A DNA stretch of 64,000 nucleotides from an uncultured Verrucomicrobiota bacterium (GCA_903922605.1 CAIXUG010000022.1:1-64000), one strand, 5' to 3'. Positions 23,756 to 32,701 are shown, counted from the first letter of the stretch. The notes: generated from the sequence alone by a model not told the origin. A program made the numbers and translations.

Positions 23756-24535
23756 ATGTCGTCTGCTCCTGTGCCGATCCGTTCGTTCCGCGCCGAGGCG
23801 CTGAAGGTTGAGGTTTTTGCCACCTACGCCGATCTGTCCACGGCCGTGGCCCGGCGCGTGCAGGAACTCCTGGCCGATACCATCGCCCGGCAGGGTTCCG
23901 CCGCCGCGATCTTGGCCACGGGCAATTCCCAGATCCGTTTTCTCAAGGAGCTGGTCGCGCTGGGCGGCGTGGACTGGTCGCGGGTGACGCTCTTCCACAT
24001 GGACGAATACCTCGGGGTGCCGGCGGATCATCCCGCCTGCTTTCGCCGGTACATGAAGGAGCGGGTTGCCAGTCTCGTGAACCCGCGCGCCTTCCACTAT
24101 CTCGGCGGCGATGCCGAACTGCCGCTCGACGAATGTGCCCGCTACACCGCGCTGCTCAAGGCCCAGCCGATCGACCTGTGCTGCCTCGGCATCGGCGAGA
24201 ACGGGCACCTGGCCTTTAACGATCCGCCGGTTGCCCGCTTCGACGACGCCCACTGGGTGAAGCTGGTGAAGCTCGATGACGCCTGCAAGATGCAGCAGGT
24301 CAAGGAAGGCCACTTCCCCTCACTCGAGGCGGTGCCGCCCTACGCCTTCACGCTCACGATCCCCGCGCTCTGTTCCGCGAAGAAGATGCTGTGCCTTGCG
24401 CCCGAGCTGCGGAAGGCCGTGCCGGTGAAGAATGCCCTGCAAGGGCCCATTTCGACCGCCTGTCCGGCGTCGTTCCTGCGCACGCAGGCGCAGTGCGACA
24501 TGCTGCTGGACCAGGATTCGGCGTCGCTGCTCTGA
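23756..24535 (+). CDS. nagB: Glucosamine-6-phosphate deaminase family protein
   Basis: The 259-residue protein has the NagB/6-phosphogluconolactonase-fold signatures ILATGNSQIRFLKEL (phosphate-binding loop), FHMDEYLGV (catalytic Asp83-Glu84) and LCCLGIGENGHLAFNDP (about 144-157). It would convert glucosamine-6-phosphate to fructose-6-phosphate and ammonia. The start at 23756 fits family length. An upstream in-frame extension runs through a CTCCGCGCTCCGCG repeat and is not family sequence. The regulatory region near the C-terminus (KNALQGPISTACPASFLR) is conserved. Some relatives act on other amino sugars. Confidence 0.87.
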   Translation: MSSAPVPIRSFRAEALKVEVFATYADLSTAVARRVQELLADTIARQGSAAAILATGNSQIRFLKELVALGGVDWSRVTLFHMDEYLGVPADHPACFRRYMKERVASLVNPRAFHYLGGDAELPLDECARYTALLKAQPIDLCCLGIGENGHLAFNDPPVARFDDAHWVKLVKLDDACKMQQVKEGHFPSLEAVPPYAFTLTIPALCSAKKMLCLAPELRKAVPVKNALQGPISTACPASFLRTQAQCDMLLDQDSASLL

Positions 24536-24592
24536 CAATTTCACCCCCGCTTTCCACTCGCCCTCCGCCTTTCGACGCCCGAATTCTCGCCC

Positions 24593-25006
24593 ATGCGTAT
24601 CCTTGCCCTCGACCATGGCACCAAGCGGATCGGTGTCGCCCTCAGTGACCAGCTGAAGATGATCGCCCAGCCGCTGGAGTTCATCCCGGCGGAGCCGTTT
24701 GGGGATTTTCTGGCCCGGCTCAAGGAACTGATCCGGACCAAGGAGGTCGAGCTGATCCTCGTCGGCATGCCGCGCAACATGGATGGCAGTTACGGCGAGG
24801 CGGCGGGCAAGGTGCGTGAGTTTGTGACCGTGCTGAAGGAAACCGTCGCCGTGCCACTGCAGCTCTGGGACGAACGGCTGACTTCGGCCCAGGCCAACCG
24901 CGTGCTGATCGATGGCAACGTCCGCCGCATGGACCGCAAGGAGAAGGTGGACAAGATGGCGGCGGCGATCCTGTTGCAGAGCTACCTGGACTCGCTGTCG
25001 ATGTGA
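24593..25006 (+). CDS. ruvX: Putative Holliday junction resolvase RuvX (YqgF family)
   Basis: The 137-residue protein has the YqgF/RuvX RNase H-like fold with LALDHGTKRIGVALSD (first catalytic Asp), VGMPRNMDGSYGEAA, WDERLTSAQAN (Glu) and the final DKMAAAILLQSYLDS (Asp). Family members act in pre-16S rRNA 5'-end maturation and/or branched-DNA processing. It follows nagB by 57 bp on the same strand and is followed by repeat-rich DNA. Confidence 0.93.
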   Translation: MRILALDHGTKRIGVALSDQLKMIAQPLEFIPAEPFGDFLARLKELIRTKEVELILVGMPRNMDGSYGEAAGKVREFVTVLKETVAVPLQLWDERLTSAQANRVLIDGNVRRMDRKEKVDKMAAAILLQSYLDSLSM

Positions 25007-25012
25007 CGAACG

Positions 25013-25120
25013 GAGGAGACAGAAGACAGGAGACGCGAGGTGGGAGACAGGAGGGAACGAGCAGCGGCGCAACGCCGGGTTAATCACTCGCAACTCGCAA
25101 CTCGTAACTCATAACTTCCC
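25013..25120. repeat. GGAGACAGG words followed by AACTCGC tandem words
   Basis: The first part (25013-25055) repeats GGAGACAG/GAGACGCG/GGGAGACAGG. The second (25086-25116) repeats CTCGCAACTCGCAACTCGTAACTCATAACTT. It fills the gap between ruvX and the following membrane protein gene, ending just before its GTG start. Confidence 0.65.
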
Positions 25121-25122
25121 CT

Positions 25123-25626
25123 GTGTCGCACGACCTTTGGTCCACGTTTGCCGAGCTGATCCGCCTGCCGTTTCACCACGAGCAGCTCGTGTGGGGCATC
25201 GTGCCGCTCTATTTCGGCTGGGCGATGAACGAGCTGACCTCGGCCAAGGTGACGTTCAATACCGCCATCCAGACCGGGTTCGCGCTGCTCTGGTCGGGCG
25301 CGCACTGGGCGTGGCAGGCGTTCCGGAATGATCCGGCCAAGGTGGTCGGCCTGAACACGCATGGGCTGTTCGCCGTGAACTCGGCGGTCACCCTGCTGGT
25401 GATCCTGCTCGGGGCTCTCGCGCTCTGGAGCGGTTTGCGCCGGCGCTATCCGCGCGGGATGAAGTTTCTCGGACACACGCGCTTCAGCGCGTACTTCATG
25501 ATCGCGATCTTCCCGATCCAGTCCGGCTATGTCGAATGGTCGTGGCCCCGCGTGTGCGCGATCGCCGCGTTCGCGGTGCCGATCTGGCTGGTGCTCCACT
25601 TCGCGCTCATGCCGCTGCGGAAATAG
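25123..25626 (+). CDS. Hypothetical membrane protein, GTG start
   Basis: The 167-residue protein has four to five predicted membrane segments (QLVWGIVPLYFGWAM, IQTGFALLWSGAHWAW, AVTLLVILLGALALWS, FSAYFMIAIFPIQ, VCAIAAFAVPIWLVLHF). The open frame begins at GTG 25123. I recognise no family. It is co-directional with ruvX and the following small genes. Confidence 0.7.
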   Translation: MSHDLWSTFAELIRLPFHHEQLVWGIVPLYFGWAMNELTSAKVTFNTAIQTGFALLWSGAHWAWQAFRNDPAKVVGLNTHGLFAVNSAVTLLVILLGALALWSGLRRRYPRGMKFLGHTRFSAYFMIAIFPIQSGYVEWSWPRVCAIAAFAVPIWLVLHFALMPLRK

Positions 25627-25724
25627 AACCGGGCGGTGCAGGTTCCGTCTGTCTCTTCGCGCCGGTCGCTTGGCTGCTCCTCTTTTCCTGTTTTCCAAAT
25701 CGAAGACCGGCCCCAGCCTTGGCC

Positions 25725-25934
25725 ATGCGCGAATTCTTCACCGGGCCGGTCATCAAGACCGAACTGCTGGTCGTCTGGCTGGAGAAGCATGGCATCGCGG
25801 CGATCCAGGAGTTCACCGATCCGGCGGCGCCGGATAACGATGATCTGGACCGTGAAGCCCGCGTGCTGGTGCCCGAGGCCGATTACGACCGCGCGTGGCA
25901 GCTCTTTTTCGCCGACCGGCAGGATGAGCTGTGA
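25725..25934 (+). CDS. DUF2007-like small protein
   Basis: The 69-residue protein MREFFTGPVIKTELLVVWLEKHGIAAIQEF...VLVPEADYDRAWQLF resembles the DUF2007 (putative signal-transducing) family: a beta strand, a helix that selects 'LL...GI.A', and a C-terminal V-x-V...D...A..L motif. The start at 25725 is the only ATG that leaves a family-like protein. It is followed by a SlyX-like gene at 25959. Confidence 0.6.
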   Translation: MREFFTGPVIKTELLVVWLEKHGIAAIQEFTDPAAPDNDDLDREARVLVPEADYDRAWQLFFADRQDEL

Positions 25935-25958
25935 AAGTGAAAGGATGAGGTATGAATT

Positions 25959-26189
25959 ATGAATCCGAGCGATCGTGAACGTCAGCTCAGCGTCCGGCTG
26001 GAAAAGCTGGAAGCCAATCACGCCCATCTTGAACGCCAGTACGATGAGCTGAACGGGGCCGTCATTGCGCAGGGCAAGCTGCTGGGCCGCCTGCAAAAGC
26101 GACTGGAACAGCTCGACACGACCATGCAGACGCAGGAGCTGGAGCGGATGGCCGGCAACCAGCAGAAGCCACCGCATTACGCGCCGTAG
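25959..26189 (+). CDS. slyX: SlyX-family coiled-coil protein
   Basis: The 76-residue protein is mostly one coiled coil (RLEKLEANHAHLERQYDELNGAVIAQGKLLGRLQKRLEQL) ending in PPHYAP. The SlyX family has exactly this size, heptad pattern and PPHY end. Its role is unknown in most species. Confidence 0.86.
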   Translation: MNPSDRERQLSVRLEKLEANHAHLERQYDELNGAVIAQGKLLGRLQKRLEQLDTTMQTQELERMAGNQQKPPHYAP

Positions 26190-26199
26190 GAAAGTGAGC

Positions 26200-26308
26200 T
26201 GAGAGTGGCGAGTTACGAGTTTCGAGAAAGCCAGAAAGCCAGAAAGCCAGAGAGTGAGAGACGGGCCGGAGTCTCTCGAATTCGTAATTCGAAAATCGTA
26301 ATTCCCCC
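26200..26308. repeat. AGAAAGCCAG and AATTCG word repeats between slyX and recN
   Basis: Tandem words AGAAAGCC (three times), then GAATTCGTAATTCGAAAATCGTAATTC, fill the space between the convergent ends of slyX and recN. The AATTCG part also occurs at 32648-32680 and 20079-20100. Confidence 0.6.
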
Positions 26309-26311
26309 CGG

Positions 26312-28018
26312 TCAGTGCGCTTTCAGCAGTTCCTCAGCGTGCTTCCGGGAGGCGGTCGTGAGTCCACCGAGCATCCGGGCGAGCTCCTCGATGCGGTGGG
26401 CGCGGTCCAGCAGCGCGATATGCGACTCGGTGCGACCGGCAACGAGCTCCTTGCTCACGACGTAGTGGGCGTCGCCGTGGGCGGCGACCGGGGCCAGGTG
26501 GGTGATGCAGAGCACCTGATGCTGCCGGGCGATCTGGCGCATCTTTTCGCCGACCGACGTGGCCGTTTCGCCGCCGACGTTGGCATCCACCTCGTCGAAC
26601 ACGAGCACGGGAACCTCGTCCTCGGCGGCGAGCACGGTCTTGAGCGCGAGCATCACGCGGGCGAGCTCACCGCTGGAGGCGATGGCGCGCAGGGGCCGTG
26701 CCGGTTCGCCGGGGTTGGGGGCGAACTGGAACTCCAGGTCGTCAAAGCCCGTCGGCGAATAAACAGCGGGGAGCGCGGAGCTTTCGAGCGGGGAGCGGGG
26801 AGCGGGGAGCGCGGAAGAAGACAGCGCGGTGTCGAAGCTGCTTTGCTTAAAGCCGAGCGCGGACAGCTCCTTGGCGACCGCCTTGGCCAGCTTCGGGATC
26901 AGCTTTTTGCGTTCGGCGGTCAGCGCCTTGCCGGCGGTCGCCAGTTCGGTATCGAGACGGGCGAGTTCGGCGTTGAGGCGGGCAAGCTCGGCGTCGCGGC
27001 CTTCCAGGATCGCCAACTTGGTCTGGGATTCTTCGCCGTAGGCGATCACCTCGGCGAGTGAGCCGCCGTACTTGCGCTTCAGCGAATGGAGGAGGTTCAG
27101 CCGGGCTTCGACCTCGCCGAGCCGAGCTGGGTCCAGTTCGATGCGGTCGGCGTAGCGGGAGAGGTCGCCCTGCAGGTCACGCAGCAAGGAGACAGCCTGT
27201 TCGTGGGCTTCGACCAACGGCGCGGCCGTGGCATCCACGCGCTGGAGATCGTGCAGCCCGCGCCCCAAGGCACCGAGTTGGGTCAGGATCGCGTCGTCAT
27301 TTTCGCCCAGTGCGCCCTGGGCGGACTGCGAGAGTTCCAGCAGTCGGGCGGCATTGCTCGCGCGGTTGAACTCCGCCTCGACCTCCTCCGCCTCCTCGGG
27401 CCGGAGCTTGGCCTCCGTGATCTCGCGCACCTGGAAGCGCAGCAGGTCCAGTTGCTGCGCATAGGTGCGCTCGTCGACGATCAGGGCCGCCTTTTCGGCC
27501 TCGACGGCACCACGGCGGCGGACCAGCTCGGCGAAGGCGTCTCGCTTCGGGGCAAGTCCGCCGAAGGCGTCGAGGATGGCGAGCTGCTTCGCCGGCTGGA
27601 GCAGCGACTGGTGCTCATGCGGGCCATGGAGGTCCACAAGCCATTCGCCCAGCGTTGCCAGCGTTGCCAGCGTGGTGGGCGAGCCGTTCACGAACTGGCG
27701 GTTGGTGCCGGCGGCGGTGAAGGTGCGCTTGAGCACGAGCTGCCCGCCGTCGCACGGCTCCAGGCCGTTTTCCTCGAGGAAGGCCGGCAGCGGGGCGCGC
27801 AGGCCGCTGACATCCAGCAAGGCCTCGACCGTGCAGCCATCGGCCCCGCTGCGGATGGCCCCGCGATCGGCCCGCTGGCCGAGCACGAGGTTGAGCGCGC
27901 CGAGGATGACGGACTTGCCGGCGCCGGTCTCGCCGGTGATGACGTTGAGTCCGGGGCGCAGCTCCAGCGTGAGGTCGGCCACCAGGGCGAGGTTCTTGAT
28001 GCGGAGGGTCGTCAGCAC
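26312..28018 (-). CDS. recN: DNA repair protein RecN
   Basis: The 568-residue SMC-like ATPase functions in double-strand break repair. Start GTG at 28018 gives V-LTTLRIKNLALVADLTLELRPGLNVITGETGAGKS, the RecN N-terminus with Walker A, and a TCAGGCCCGCC leader gives a weak ribosome binding site. The long middle coiled coil and the C-terminal block with ASSGELARVMLALK (signature) and VLVFDEVDANVGG (Walker B) are present. A segment rich in SALPAPRSPLESSALP (about residues 400-420) is encoded by GGGGAGC repeats and is not family sequence. Family length is about 550. Confidence 0.93.
   Translation of the reverse strand: MLTTLRIKNLALVADLTLELRPGLNVITGETGAGKSVILGALNLVLGQRADRGAIRSGADGCTVEALLDVSGLRAPLPAFLEENGLEPCDGGQLVLKRTFTAAGTNRQFVNGSPTTLATLATLGEWLVDLHGPHEHQSLLQPAKQLAILDAFGGLAPKRDAFAELVRRRGAVEAEKAALIVDERTYAQQLDLLRFQVREITEAKLRPEEAEEVEAEFNRASNAARLLELSQSAQGALGENDDAILTQLGALGRGLHDLQRVDATAAPLVEAHEQAVSLLRDLQGDLSRYADRIELDPARLGEVEARLNLLHSLKRKYGGSLAEVIAYGEESQTKLAILEGRDAELARLNAELARLDTELATAGKALTAERKKLIPKLAKAVAKELSALGFKQSSFDTALSSSALPAPRSPLESSALPAVYSPTGFDDLEFQFAPNPGEPARPLRAIASSGELARVMLALKTVLAAEDEVPVLVFDEVDANVGGETATSVGEKMRQIARQHQVLCITHLAPVAAHGDAHYVVSKELVAGRTESHIALLDRAHRIEELARMLGGLTTASRKHAEELLKAH
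26766..26816. repeat. GGGGAGC tandem array inside recN
   Basis: Units of GGGGAGC/GGGAGCGC occur with a central inverted CTTTCGAG. They encode the SSALPAPRSPLESSALPA stretch in recN while keeping frame. Confidence 0.75.
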
Positions 28019-28132
28019 GGCGGGCCTGATTTCCAAGATTCGATTGCCGGTTGCCAATCGCAAACTGCGGCCGGACCAGAGCAAAACAAATCCGGTTTGC
28101 GAAAAAGAGAGGGTGAAGGCTAACTTGGCGGC

Positions 28133-28312
28133 ATGGCAAACGCGGTCACCGAACTTCAGAAAGTCGCCGGTTCCCTGCCGGAGGGTGACCCGGCGTGGGA
28201 ACGTATTCTGGCCGATAAACAGCTGCGTCCCAAACTGGAAGCCAGACTTCGCCAGGTGAAAAAGAAGGTCGCGGCCGGCAAGTCGGAACCGTTCGATTTC
28301 AGCCGGTTGTGA
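28133..28312 (+). CDS. Small 59-residue hypothetical protein
   Basis: The frame starts ATG at 28133 and ends TGA at 28312. It encodes MANAVTELQKVAGSLPEGDPAWERILADKQ... followed by a basic coiled region (KLEARLRQVKKKVAAGKSEPFDFSRL). The phrase DPAWERIL and the C-terminal F-D-x-S occur in small antitoxin-like proteins, but no toxin partner is adjacent. It is divergent from recN with 114 bp between. A GGTGAAGG element lies about 20 nt before the start. Confidence 0.5.
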   Translation: MANAVTELQKVAGSLPEGDPAWERILADKQLRPKLEARLRQVKKKVAAGKSEPFDFSRL

Positions 28313-28412
28313 TCGACTTAGCGCTGCCCGCATTTTAATCCGATTGGTTCTGGATTGGTTCGCACGCGGATTTTGACAAGGAGTTCGCCTGAGCCGCAGC
28401 CTGTCCGCCACG

Positions 28413-29195
28413 ATGTCGTTTTCGTTTTCGTTCCTCGGCTCAGGCACCTCGCAAGGGGTCCCGATCATTGGCCGGGAGTATCCGCCGGAGTACCTGGCGA
28501 ACCCGCGAAACCACCGCCTGCGGTCCTCGATCTATGTCGAAACCCCGGCGGTGAGGCTGGTCGTGGACACGACGCCCGATTTCCGCACGCAGATGCTGCG
28601 GGCGGGGCTGGGGTATCTCGACGCGGTGCTGGTCACCCACGCGCACGCCGATCACATCATGGGCATGGATGACTGCCGGCGGGTCTGCGACCTGCGGGAC
28701 AGCCCGCTGCCGATCTACGCCAGCGAGGAGACGATGGCATCCCTGGCACGGGTTTTTTCCTATGCGTTTGATGGCCGGCCGATTCCTCGCAGCTACTTCA
28801 ATCCCAACCCGCAGGTGCTGCGGGGACCGTTTGAGCTGGGCGACCTCACGATCACACCCTTTGCGCTGCCGCACGGGCGTATGACGACCACGGGATTCCT
28901 CTTTGCGCAGCGCCACGGGCCACGGATGGCTTACCTCACCGATTGCAAGGAGGTGCCGGACGAGGTGATCGCGGCGGTTCGGGGTGTGGACGTGGTGGTG
29001 CTGGATGCCCTGCGTCCGAATCCGCATCCGACGCACATGTGCCTGGACGAGGCGCTGACCACCGCACGGCGAATCGGGGCCGGCCGCACCTATTTCACGC
29101 ACCTGACCCATGACTACGACCACGACCGTGACCAGGCAGAACTGCCTGAAGGGGTATGGTTCGCCCACGACGGCTTGAAGGTGGAGGTGGGATGA
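28413..29195 (+). CDS. MBL-fold metallohydrolase (PhnP-like)
   Basis: The 260-residue enzyme contains [12 protein letters not shown] at the N-terminus and the zinc-binding motif H76AHADH81. Downstream are [17 protein letters not shown] (Asp) and [10 protein letters not shown]. This resembles the PhnP/phosphodiesterase-like branch of the metallo-beta-lactamase superfamily; many relatives hydrolyse cyclic phosphodiesters. The stop codon overlaps the start of the acyltransferase gene by four bases, suggesting coupling. Confidence 0.85.
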   Translation: MSFSFSFLGSGTSQGVPIIGREYPPEYLANPRNHRLRSSIYVETPAVRLVVDTTPDFRTQMLRAGLGYLDAVLVTHAHADHIMGMDDCRRVCDLRDSPLPIYASEETMASLARVFSYAFDGRPIPRSYFNPNPQVLRGPFELGDLTITPFALPHGRMTTTGFLFAQRHGPRMAYLTDCKEVPDEVIAAVRGVDVVVLDALRPNPHPTHMCLDEALTTARRIGAGRTYFTHLTHDYDHDRDQAELPEGVWFAHDGLKVEVG

Positions 29196-29914
29196 AACCG
29201 ATGCTCAAGGGCATGACTACCGAAGCACAGCCCAGCGGGACGCCGCGCATGACGGCGATTTACCGCGCTTCCTGGAATGTTACGCGGCTGCTCTTCTCCG
29301 TGTGGTTCCGCTGGCGGGTGTTCAATCCCGAACGGGTGCCAGCCGTCGGGCCCGTGATCCTGGCGGCCAACCACGCGTCGTTCGCGGATCCACCGTTGAT
29401 CGGCAGCGCGGTGGAGCGGCCCGTGAATTTCCTGGCCCGTGACACCCTGTTTCACACGCCGATGTTCGGCTGGCTCATCCGGCATTTCAACGCCGTGCCG
29501 GTGGATCGCGCCGGTGGTGGCGCGGGGCTCAAGGCCATCCTCGATCGGCTCCATGCGGGAGGCTGCATCCTGTTGTTTCCGGAAGGCACCCGTACGCGGG
29601 ATGGGCGGCTGCAATCTGCGAAATCGGGCATCGGCCTGACGGTGATCAAGTCCGACGCGCTCGTGGTGCCGGTGCGGGTTTGTGGCAGTTTTGAGGCCTA
29701 CGGCCGGCATCATTGGCTGCCGCGTCCCTACCGGGTGGCCATCCGGTTCGGCGAGCCGATGCCATTTACCGAATTGCGGGCCGAGGCGGCGACCTGTCCC
29801 AAACCCCGGCTCAAGATCATTTACCAGGAGGCCGCCGACCAGATCATGGCGGCGATTGCTCGGCTGGAGCCGGCTGGTGAGCAGGAGGGCAGGGGAGCAG
29901 GGGAGCAGGGGTGA
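29192..29914 (+). CDS. plsC: 1-acyl-sn-glycerol-3-phosphate acyltransferase (PlsC family)
   Basis: The 240-residue protein has acyltransferase block I N60-H61-ASFA-D66 (HX4D) and block [15 protein letters not shown] (about 127-137). It transfers an acyl group to lysophosphatidate in phospholipid synthesis. The start ATG at 29192 overlaps the MBL stop (ATGA). The last eleven residues, [11 protein letters not shown], come from GGGGAGCAG repeats, so the ancestral stop was probably earlier. A 28-bp block of that tail is repeated exactly at 32561-32588. Confidence 0.87.
   Translation: MKPMLKGMTTEAQPSGTPRMTAIYRASWNVTRLLFSVWFRWRVFNPERVPAVGPVILAANHASFADPPLIGSAVERPVNFLARDTLFHTPMFGWLIRHFNAVPVDRAGGGAGLKAILDRLHAGGCILLFPEGTRTRDGRLQSAKSGIGLTVIKSDALVVPVRVCGSFEAYGRHHWLPRPYRVAIRFGEPMPFTELRAEAATCPKPRLKIIYQEAADQIMAAIARLEPAGEQEGRGAGEQG
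29885..29912. repeat. 28-bp GGGGAGC block, copy 1 (inside the plsC tail)
   Basis: GAGGGCAGGGGAGCAGGGGA plus eight more bases is identical to 32561-32588. It encodes the C-terminal tail of the acyltransferase, and its last base is the first base of the stop codon. Confidence 0.9.
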
Positions 29915-30055
29915 AAGGGAGCGGGGGAGCGGCAGTGGCCGGTTCTCCCCCGCATCCCTGCCCCCTTTCTCCTCCTGCTCACTTCAAACCGTCGCTATTG
30001 CCCGGCGCGATTGCGCCCACTACTTTGCGCCCTCTTTTGGGAAGTTGACTGCATC

Positions 30056-30613
30056 ATGAGCGAAGAAAAATCCAGCAAAGCGGATACCGATCAGCCCGGT
30101 GAGGAATCGTCCTCCGAGCCATTGACCGCCGACCATATTGCCGATCTGAAGGCCAAGGCCGCGCAGGCGACGGAGTATTACGAGCGCCTGCTGCGTACGA
30201 CGGCGGACTTTGACAATTTCAAGAAACGTGCCGCCCGGGAACGGGACGAGGCGCGGCGGACGGGCACCGAGGTGACGCTCACCAAGCTGCTGCCGGTGCT
30301 CGACAACTTCGACATGGCGATGGCCGCCACCAACCAGCCCAACGCCTCGGTGGAGACGCTCAAGGTGGGCGTGAACATGATCCACAGCCAGTTGCGCAGC
30401 GCGTTCACCGACGCCGGGCTGGAGGAGGTCAGCGCCGTCGGCCAGCCGTTTGACCCGTCGCTGCACGAGGCGGTCTCGCAGCTCGAGACTACGGAAGCTC
30501 CCGAGGGTCAGGTCGTGCAGCAGCTCCGCAAGGGCTACAAGCTGCGGGACCGGCTCTTGCGCCCGGCCAGCGTGGTTGTGGCGAAGAAGCCTTCGGCCGC
30601 GACCGGAAACTGA
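30056..30613 (+). CDS. grpE: GrpE nucleotide exchange factor
   Basis: The 185-residue protein has a long N-terminal coil, then [26 protein letters not shown] and [12 protein letters not shown]. The beta-domain has [25 protein letters not shown] and [20 protein letters not shown]. It is the co-chaperone that drives ADP release from DnaK. The ATG at 30056 matches the family. It is 17 bp upstream of dnaJ; dnaK is not in the window. No CIRCE-type element is visible. Confidence 0.96.
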   Translation: MSEEKSSKADTDQPGEESSSEPLTADHIADLKAKAAQATEYYERLLRTTADFDNFKKRAARERDEARRTGTEVTLTKLLPVLDNFDMAMAATNQPNASVETLKVGVNMIHSQLRSAFTDAGLEEVSAVGQPFDPSLHEAVSQLETTEAPEGQVVQQLRKGYKLRDRLLRPASVVVAKKPSAATGN

Positions 30614-30630
30614 TTTTCAGACCATCCCAC

Positions 30631-31797
30631 ATGGCCACTTCCACCAAACGCGACTATTACGAAGTCCTCGGAGTCGAGCGCAGTGTGTCTGCCGACGAGC
30701 TCAAGAAGGCCTACCGCAAGCTCGCGGTGAAGTATCACCCCGACAAAAACCCCGGCGACAAGGCGGCCGAGGAGAAGTTCAAGGAGCTGGGCGAGGCCTA
30801 CGAGGCCCTCAGTGACCCGCAGAAGCGCGCCGCCTATGACCAGTACGGTCACGCCGCGTTTGACCCGCGCGCCCGGGCCGGTGGCGGACGTGGTGGTGGC
30901 GGCTTCCATGACCCCAACGACATCTTCCGCTCGGCCTTTGGCGGGCAGGGGGATCTGGGCTCGATCTTCGAGCAGTTTTTCGGCGGTGCCGGCGGGGGTG
31001 AAGACTCCGAGTCCGGCGGCCACACGCGGGGTGCGGACCTCCGTTACGACATGGAGATCACTCTCGAGGAGGCCGTGGCCGGCACCGAGAAGCAGATCAC
31101 CGTGAACAAGCCGGCCACCTGCGACCATTGCAGCGGCAGCGGCGCGGAAAAGGGTTCCAAGCGCATCCGCTGCCTCCAGTGCGCCGGTCGGGGCCGGGTG
31201 GTGATGTCGCGGGGCATCTTCAGCATCCAGCAGACGTGCCCACGCTGCGAGGGGGCCGGGGAAATCGTCGAGAAGCCCTGCAAGGTCTGCGGTGGGGACG
31301 GACGCGTGACCAAGCCGTCCACGATCACGCTGCGGATTCCCGGCGGCGTCGACAACGGCACGCGCCTGCGTTCCACCGGCAACGGTGAGGCCGGCCAGCG
31401 CGGCGGCGCGGCCGGTGACCTCTATGTCGTGCTGCACGTCAAGGAGCACGACCTCTTCAAACGCGACGGCGACGACCTGCTGTGCGAGGTGCCCATCGCC
31501 TTCACCCAGGCGGCGCTTGGCGCGGAAGCGGATGTCCCAACGCTCAACGGCAAGGCCCACATCCGCATTCCGGCCGGCACGCAGAGCGGCACGACCTTTC
31601 GCCTGAAGGGGCGCGGGGTGAAAAACATCCAGGGCTACGGCATCGGCGACCTGCTGGCGAAAGTCGTGGTCGAGGTGCCGCACAAGCTGGATTCCGCGCA
31701 GCGCGCCAAGCTCGAGGAATTTGCCCGGCTATGCGATCCCAGCGTGAATCCGCGCAGCAAGGGTTTCCTGGACCGCGCGAAGGATTTCTTCAGCTGA
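30631..31797 (+). CDS. dnaJ: Chaperone DnaJ
   Basis: The 388-residue type I DnaJ has a J domain with H36-P37-D38, a Gly/Phe-rich region, four CxxCxGxG zinc motifs ([32 protein letters not shown]), and the C-terminal substrate domain ([22 protein letters not shown]). It is encoded between grpE and rsmE, a common order in bacteria. Confidence 0.97.
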   Translation: MATSTKRDYYEVLGVERSVSADELKKAYRKLAVKYHPDKNPGDKAAEEKFKELGEAYEALSDPQKRAAYDQYGHAAFDPRARAGGGRGGGGFHDPNDIFRSAFGGQGDLGSIFEQFFGGAGGGEDSESGGHTRGADLRYDMEITLEEAVAGTEKQITVNKPATCDHCSGSGAEKGSKRIRCLQCAGRGRVVMSRGIFSIQQTCPRCEGAGEIVEKPCKVCGGDGRVTKPSTITLRIPGGVDNGTRLRSTGNGEAGQRGGAAGDLYVVLHVKEHDLFKRDGDDLLCEVPIAFTQAALGAEADVPTLNGKAHIRIPAGTQSGTTFRLKGRGVKNIQGYGIGDLLAKVVVEVPHKLDSAQRAKLEEFARLCDPSVNPRSKGFLDRAKDFFS

Positions 31798-31812
31798 GCA
31801 CGCGACGGCCAA

Positions 31813-32562
31813 ATGCACCGTTTCTTCCTGCCCCCGGAGCGGACGAGGACCGACGTGGTCACCCTGTCGGACTCCGACGCGCATCACGCCGCGCGGGTGC
31901 TGCGGGTGCAACCGGGTGAGCCGGTCGTCGTGCTGGACGGTGCCGGGGGCGAGCTGCGCGGCCAGATCGAGTCGGTGAGCCGCACCATGGTGACGGTGCA
32001 CGTGAGGGAGCGCATCCAGCATCCGCCGCGCGCCGGCGAAATCACCCTGATCCAGGCCATCGCCAAGACGAGGGCGATGGATGGCCTCCTGCAAAAGTCT
32101 GTCGAGCTCGGCGCGGCCCGAGTGGTCCCGTTGATAGCCGAGCGCAGCATCAGCCAGCCGGACGATGCCGACGACAAGCGCGACAAATGGCAGACCATCG
32201 TGACTGAAGCCGCGAAGCAGTGTGGCGCGGTCTGGCTCACGAAGGTTGAGGCACCGCAGACTCCGGCGGCCTGGCTGAAGCGCCAGGAACGCTTCGACCT
32301 GCTGCTCATCGGTTCGCTGCTGGATGCACCGCAGCATCCGCGCGTCCACTTTGACCGGTTCCTGGCGGAGCAGGGGAGGCTTCCCCGATCCGTGGCCGTT
32401 ATCATCGGCCCCGAAGGCGATTTCTCCCCGGCGGAATACGCCGCCTTCAAGGCCGCCGGCGCGAAATCCATGACCCTAGGTCCCCTGGTCTTGCGCGTGG
32501 AGACGGCGGCGACCTATTGCCTGTCGCTGGTGAACTACGAACTGACGGCACCGCGCACGTGA
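31813..32562 (+). CDS. rsmE: 16S rRNA m3U1498 methyltransferase RsmE
   Basis: The 249-residue SPOUT-class enzyme has the RsmE N-terminus MHRFFLPPER and the knot motifs IIGPEGDFSPAEYAAF and TLGPLVLRVETAATYCLSLVNYEL. It methylates N3 of U1498 of 16S rRNA. It follows dnaJ by 15 bp, probably in one operon with grpE-dnaJ. Confidence 0.95.
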   Translation: MHRFFLPPERTRTDVVTLSDSDAHHAARVLRVQPGEPVVVLDGAGGELRGQIESVSRTMVTVHVRERIQHPPRAGEITLIQAIAKTRAMDGLLQKSVELGAARVVPLIAERSISQPDDADDKRDKWQTIVTEAAKQCGAVWLTKVEAPQTPAAWLKRQERFDLLLIGSLLDAPQHPRVHFDRFLAEQGRLPRSVAVIIGPEGDFSPAEYAAFKAAGAKSMTLGPLVLRVETAATYCLSLVNYELTAPRT

Positions 32563-32588
32563 GGGCAGGGGAGCAGGGGAGCAGGGGT
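32561..32588. repeat. 28-bp GGGGAGC block, copy 2 (at the rsmE stop)
   Basis: This copy is identical to 29885-29912. Its first two bases are part of the rsmE stop codon TGA, so the array begins exactly at the gene end. AATTCG/AAATCG words follow at 32648-32680. Confidence 0.9.
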
Positions 32589-32647
32589 TCGGAGGAGAAA
32601 TCGAGAAATCGAGCAGGTGGACAGCGGCGTGCTGATCGTCCGTCACC

Positions 32648-32680
32648 CGTAATTCGTAAATCGAAATTCGTAATTTCCCC
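32648..32680. repeat. AATTCGTAAATCG tandem words
   Basis: Several AATTCG/AAATCG units occur just upstream of the glycosidase-like gene; they are also seen at 26279-26305. They are AT-rich against a GC-rich background. Confidence 0.6.
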
Positions 32681-32701
32681 CTTTTTCGACATAGTCATCC
32701 C

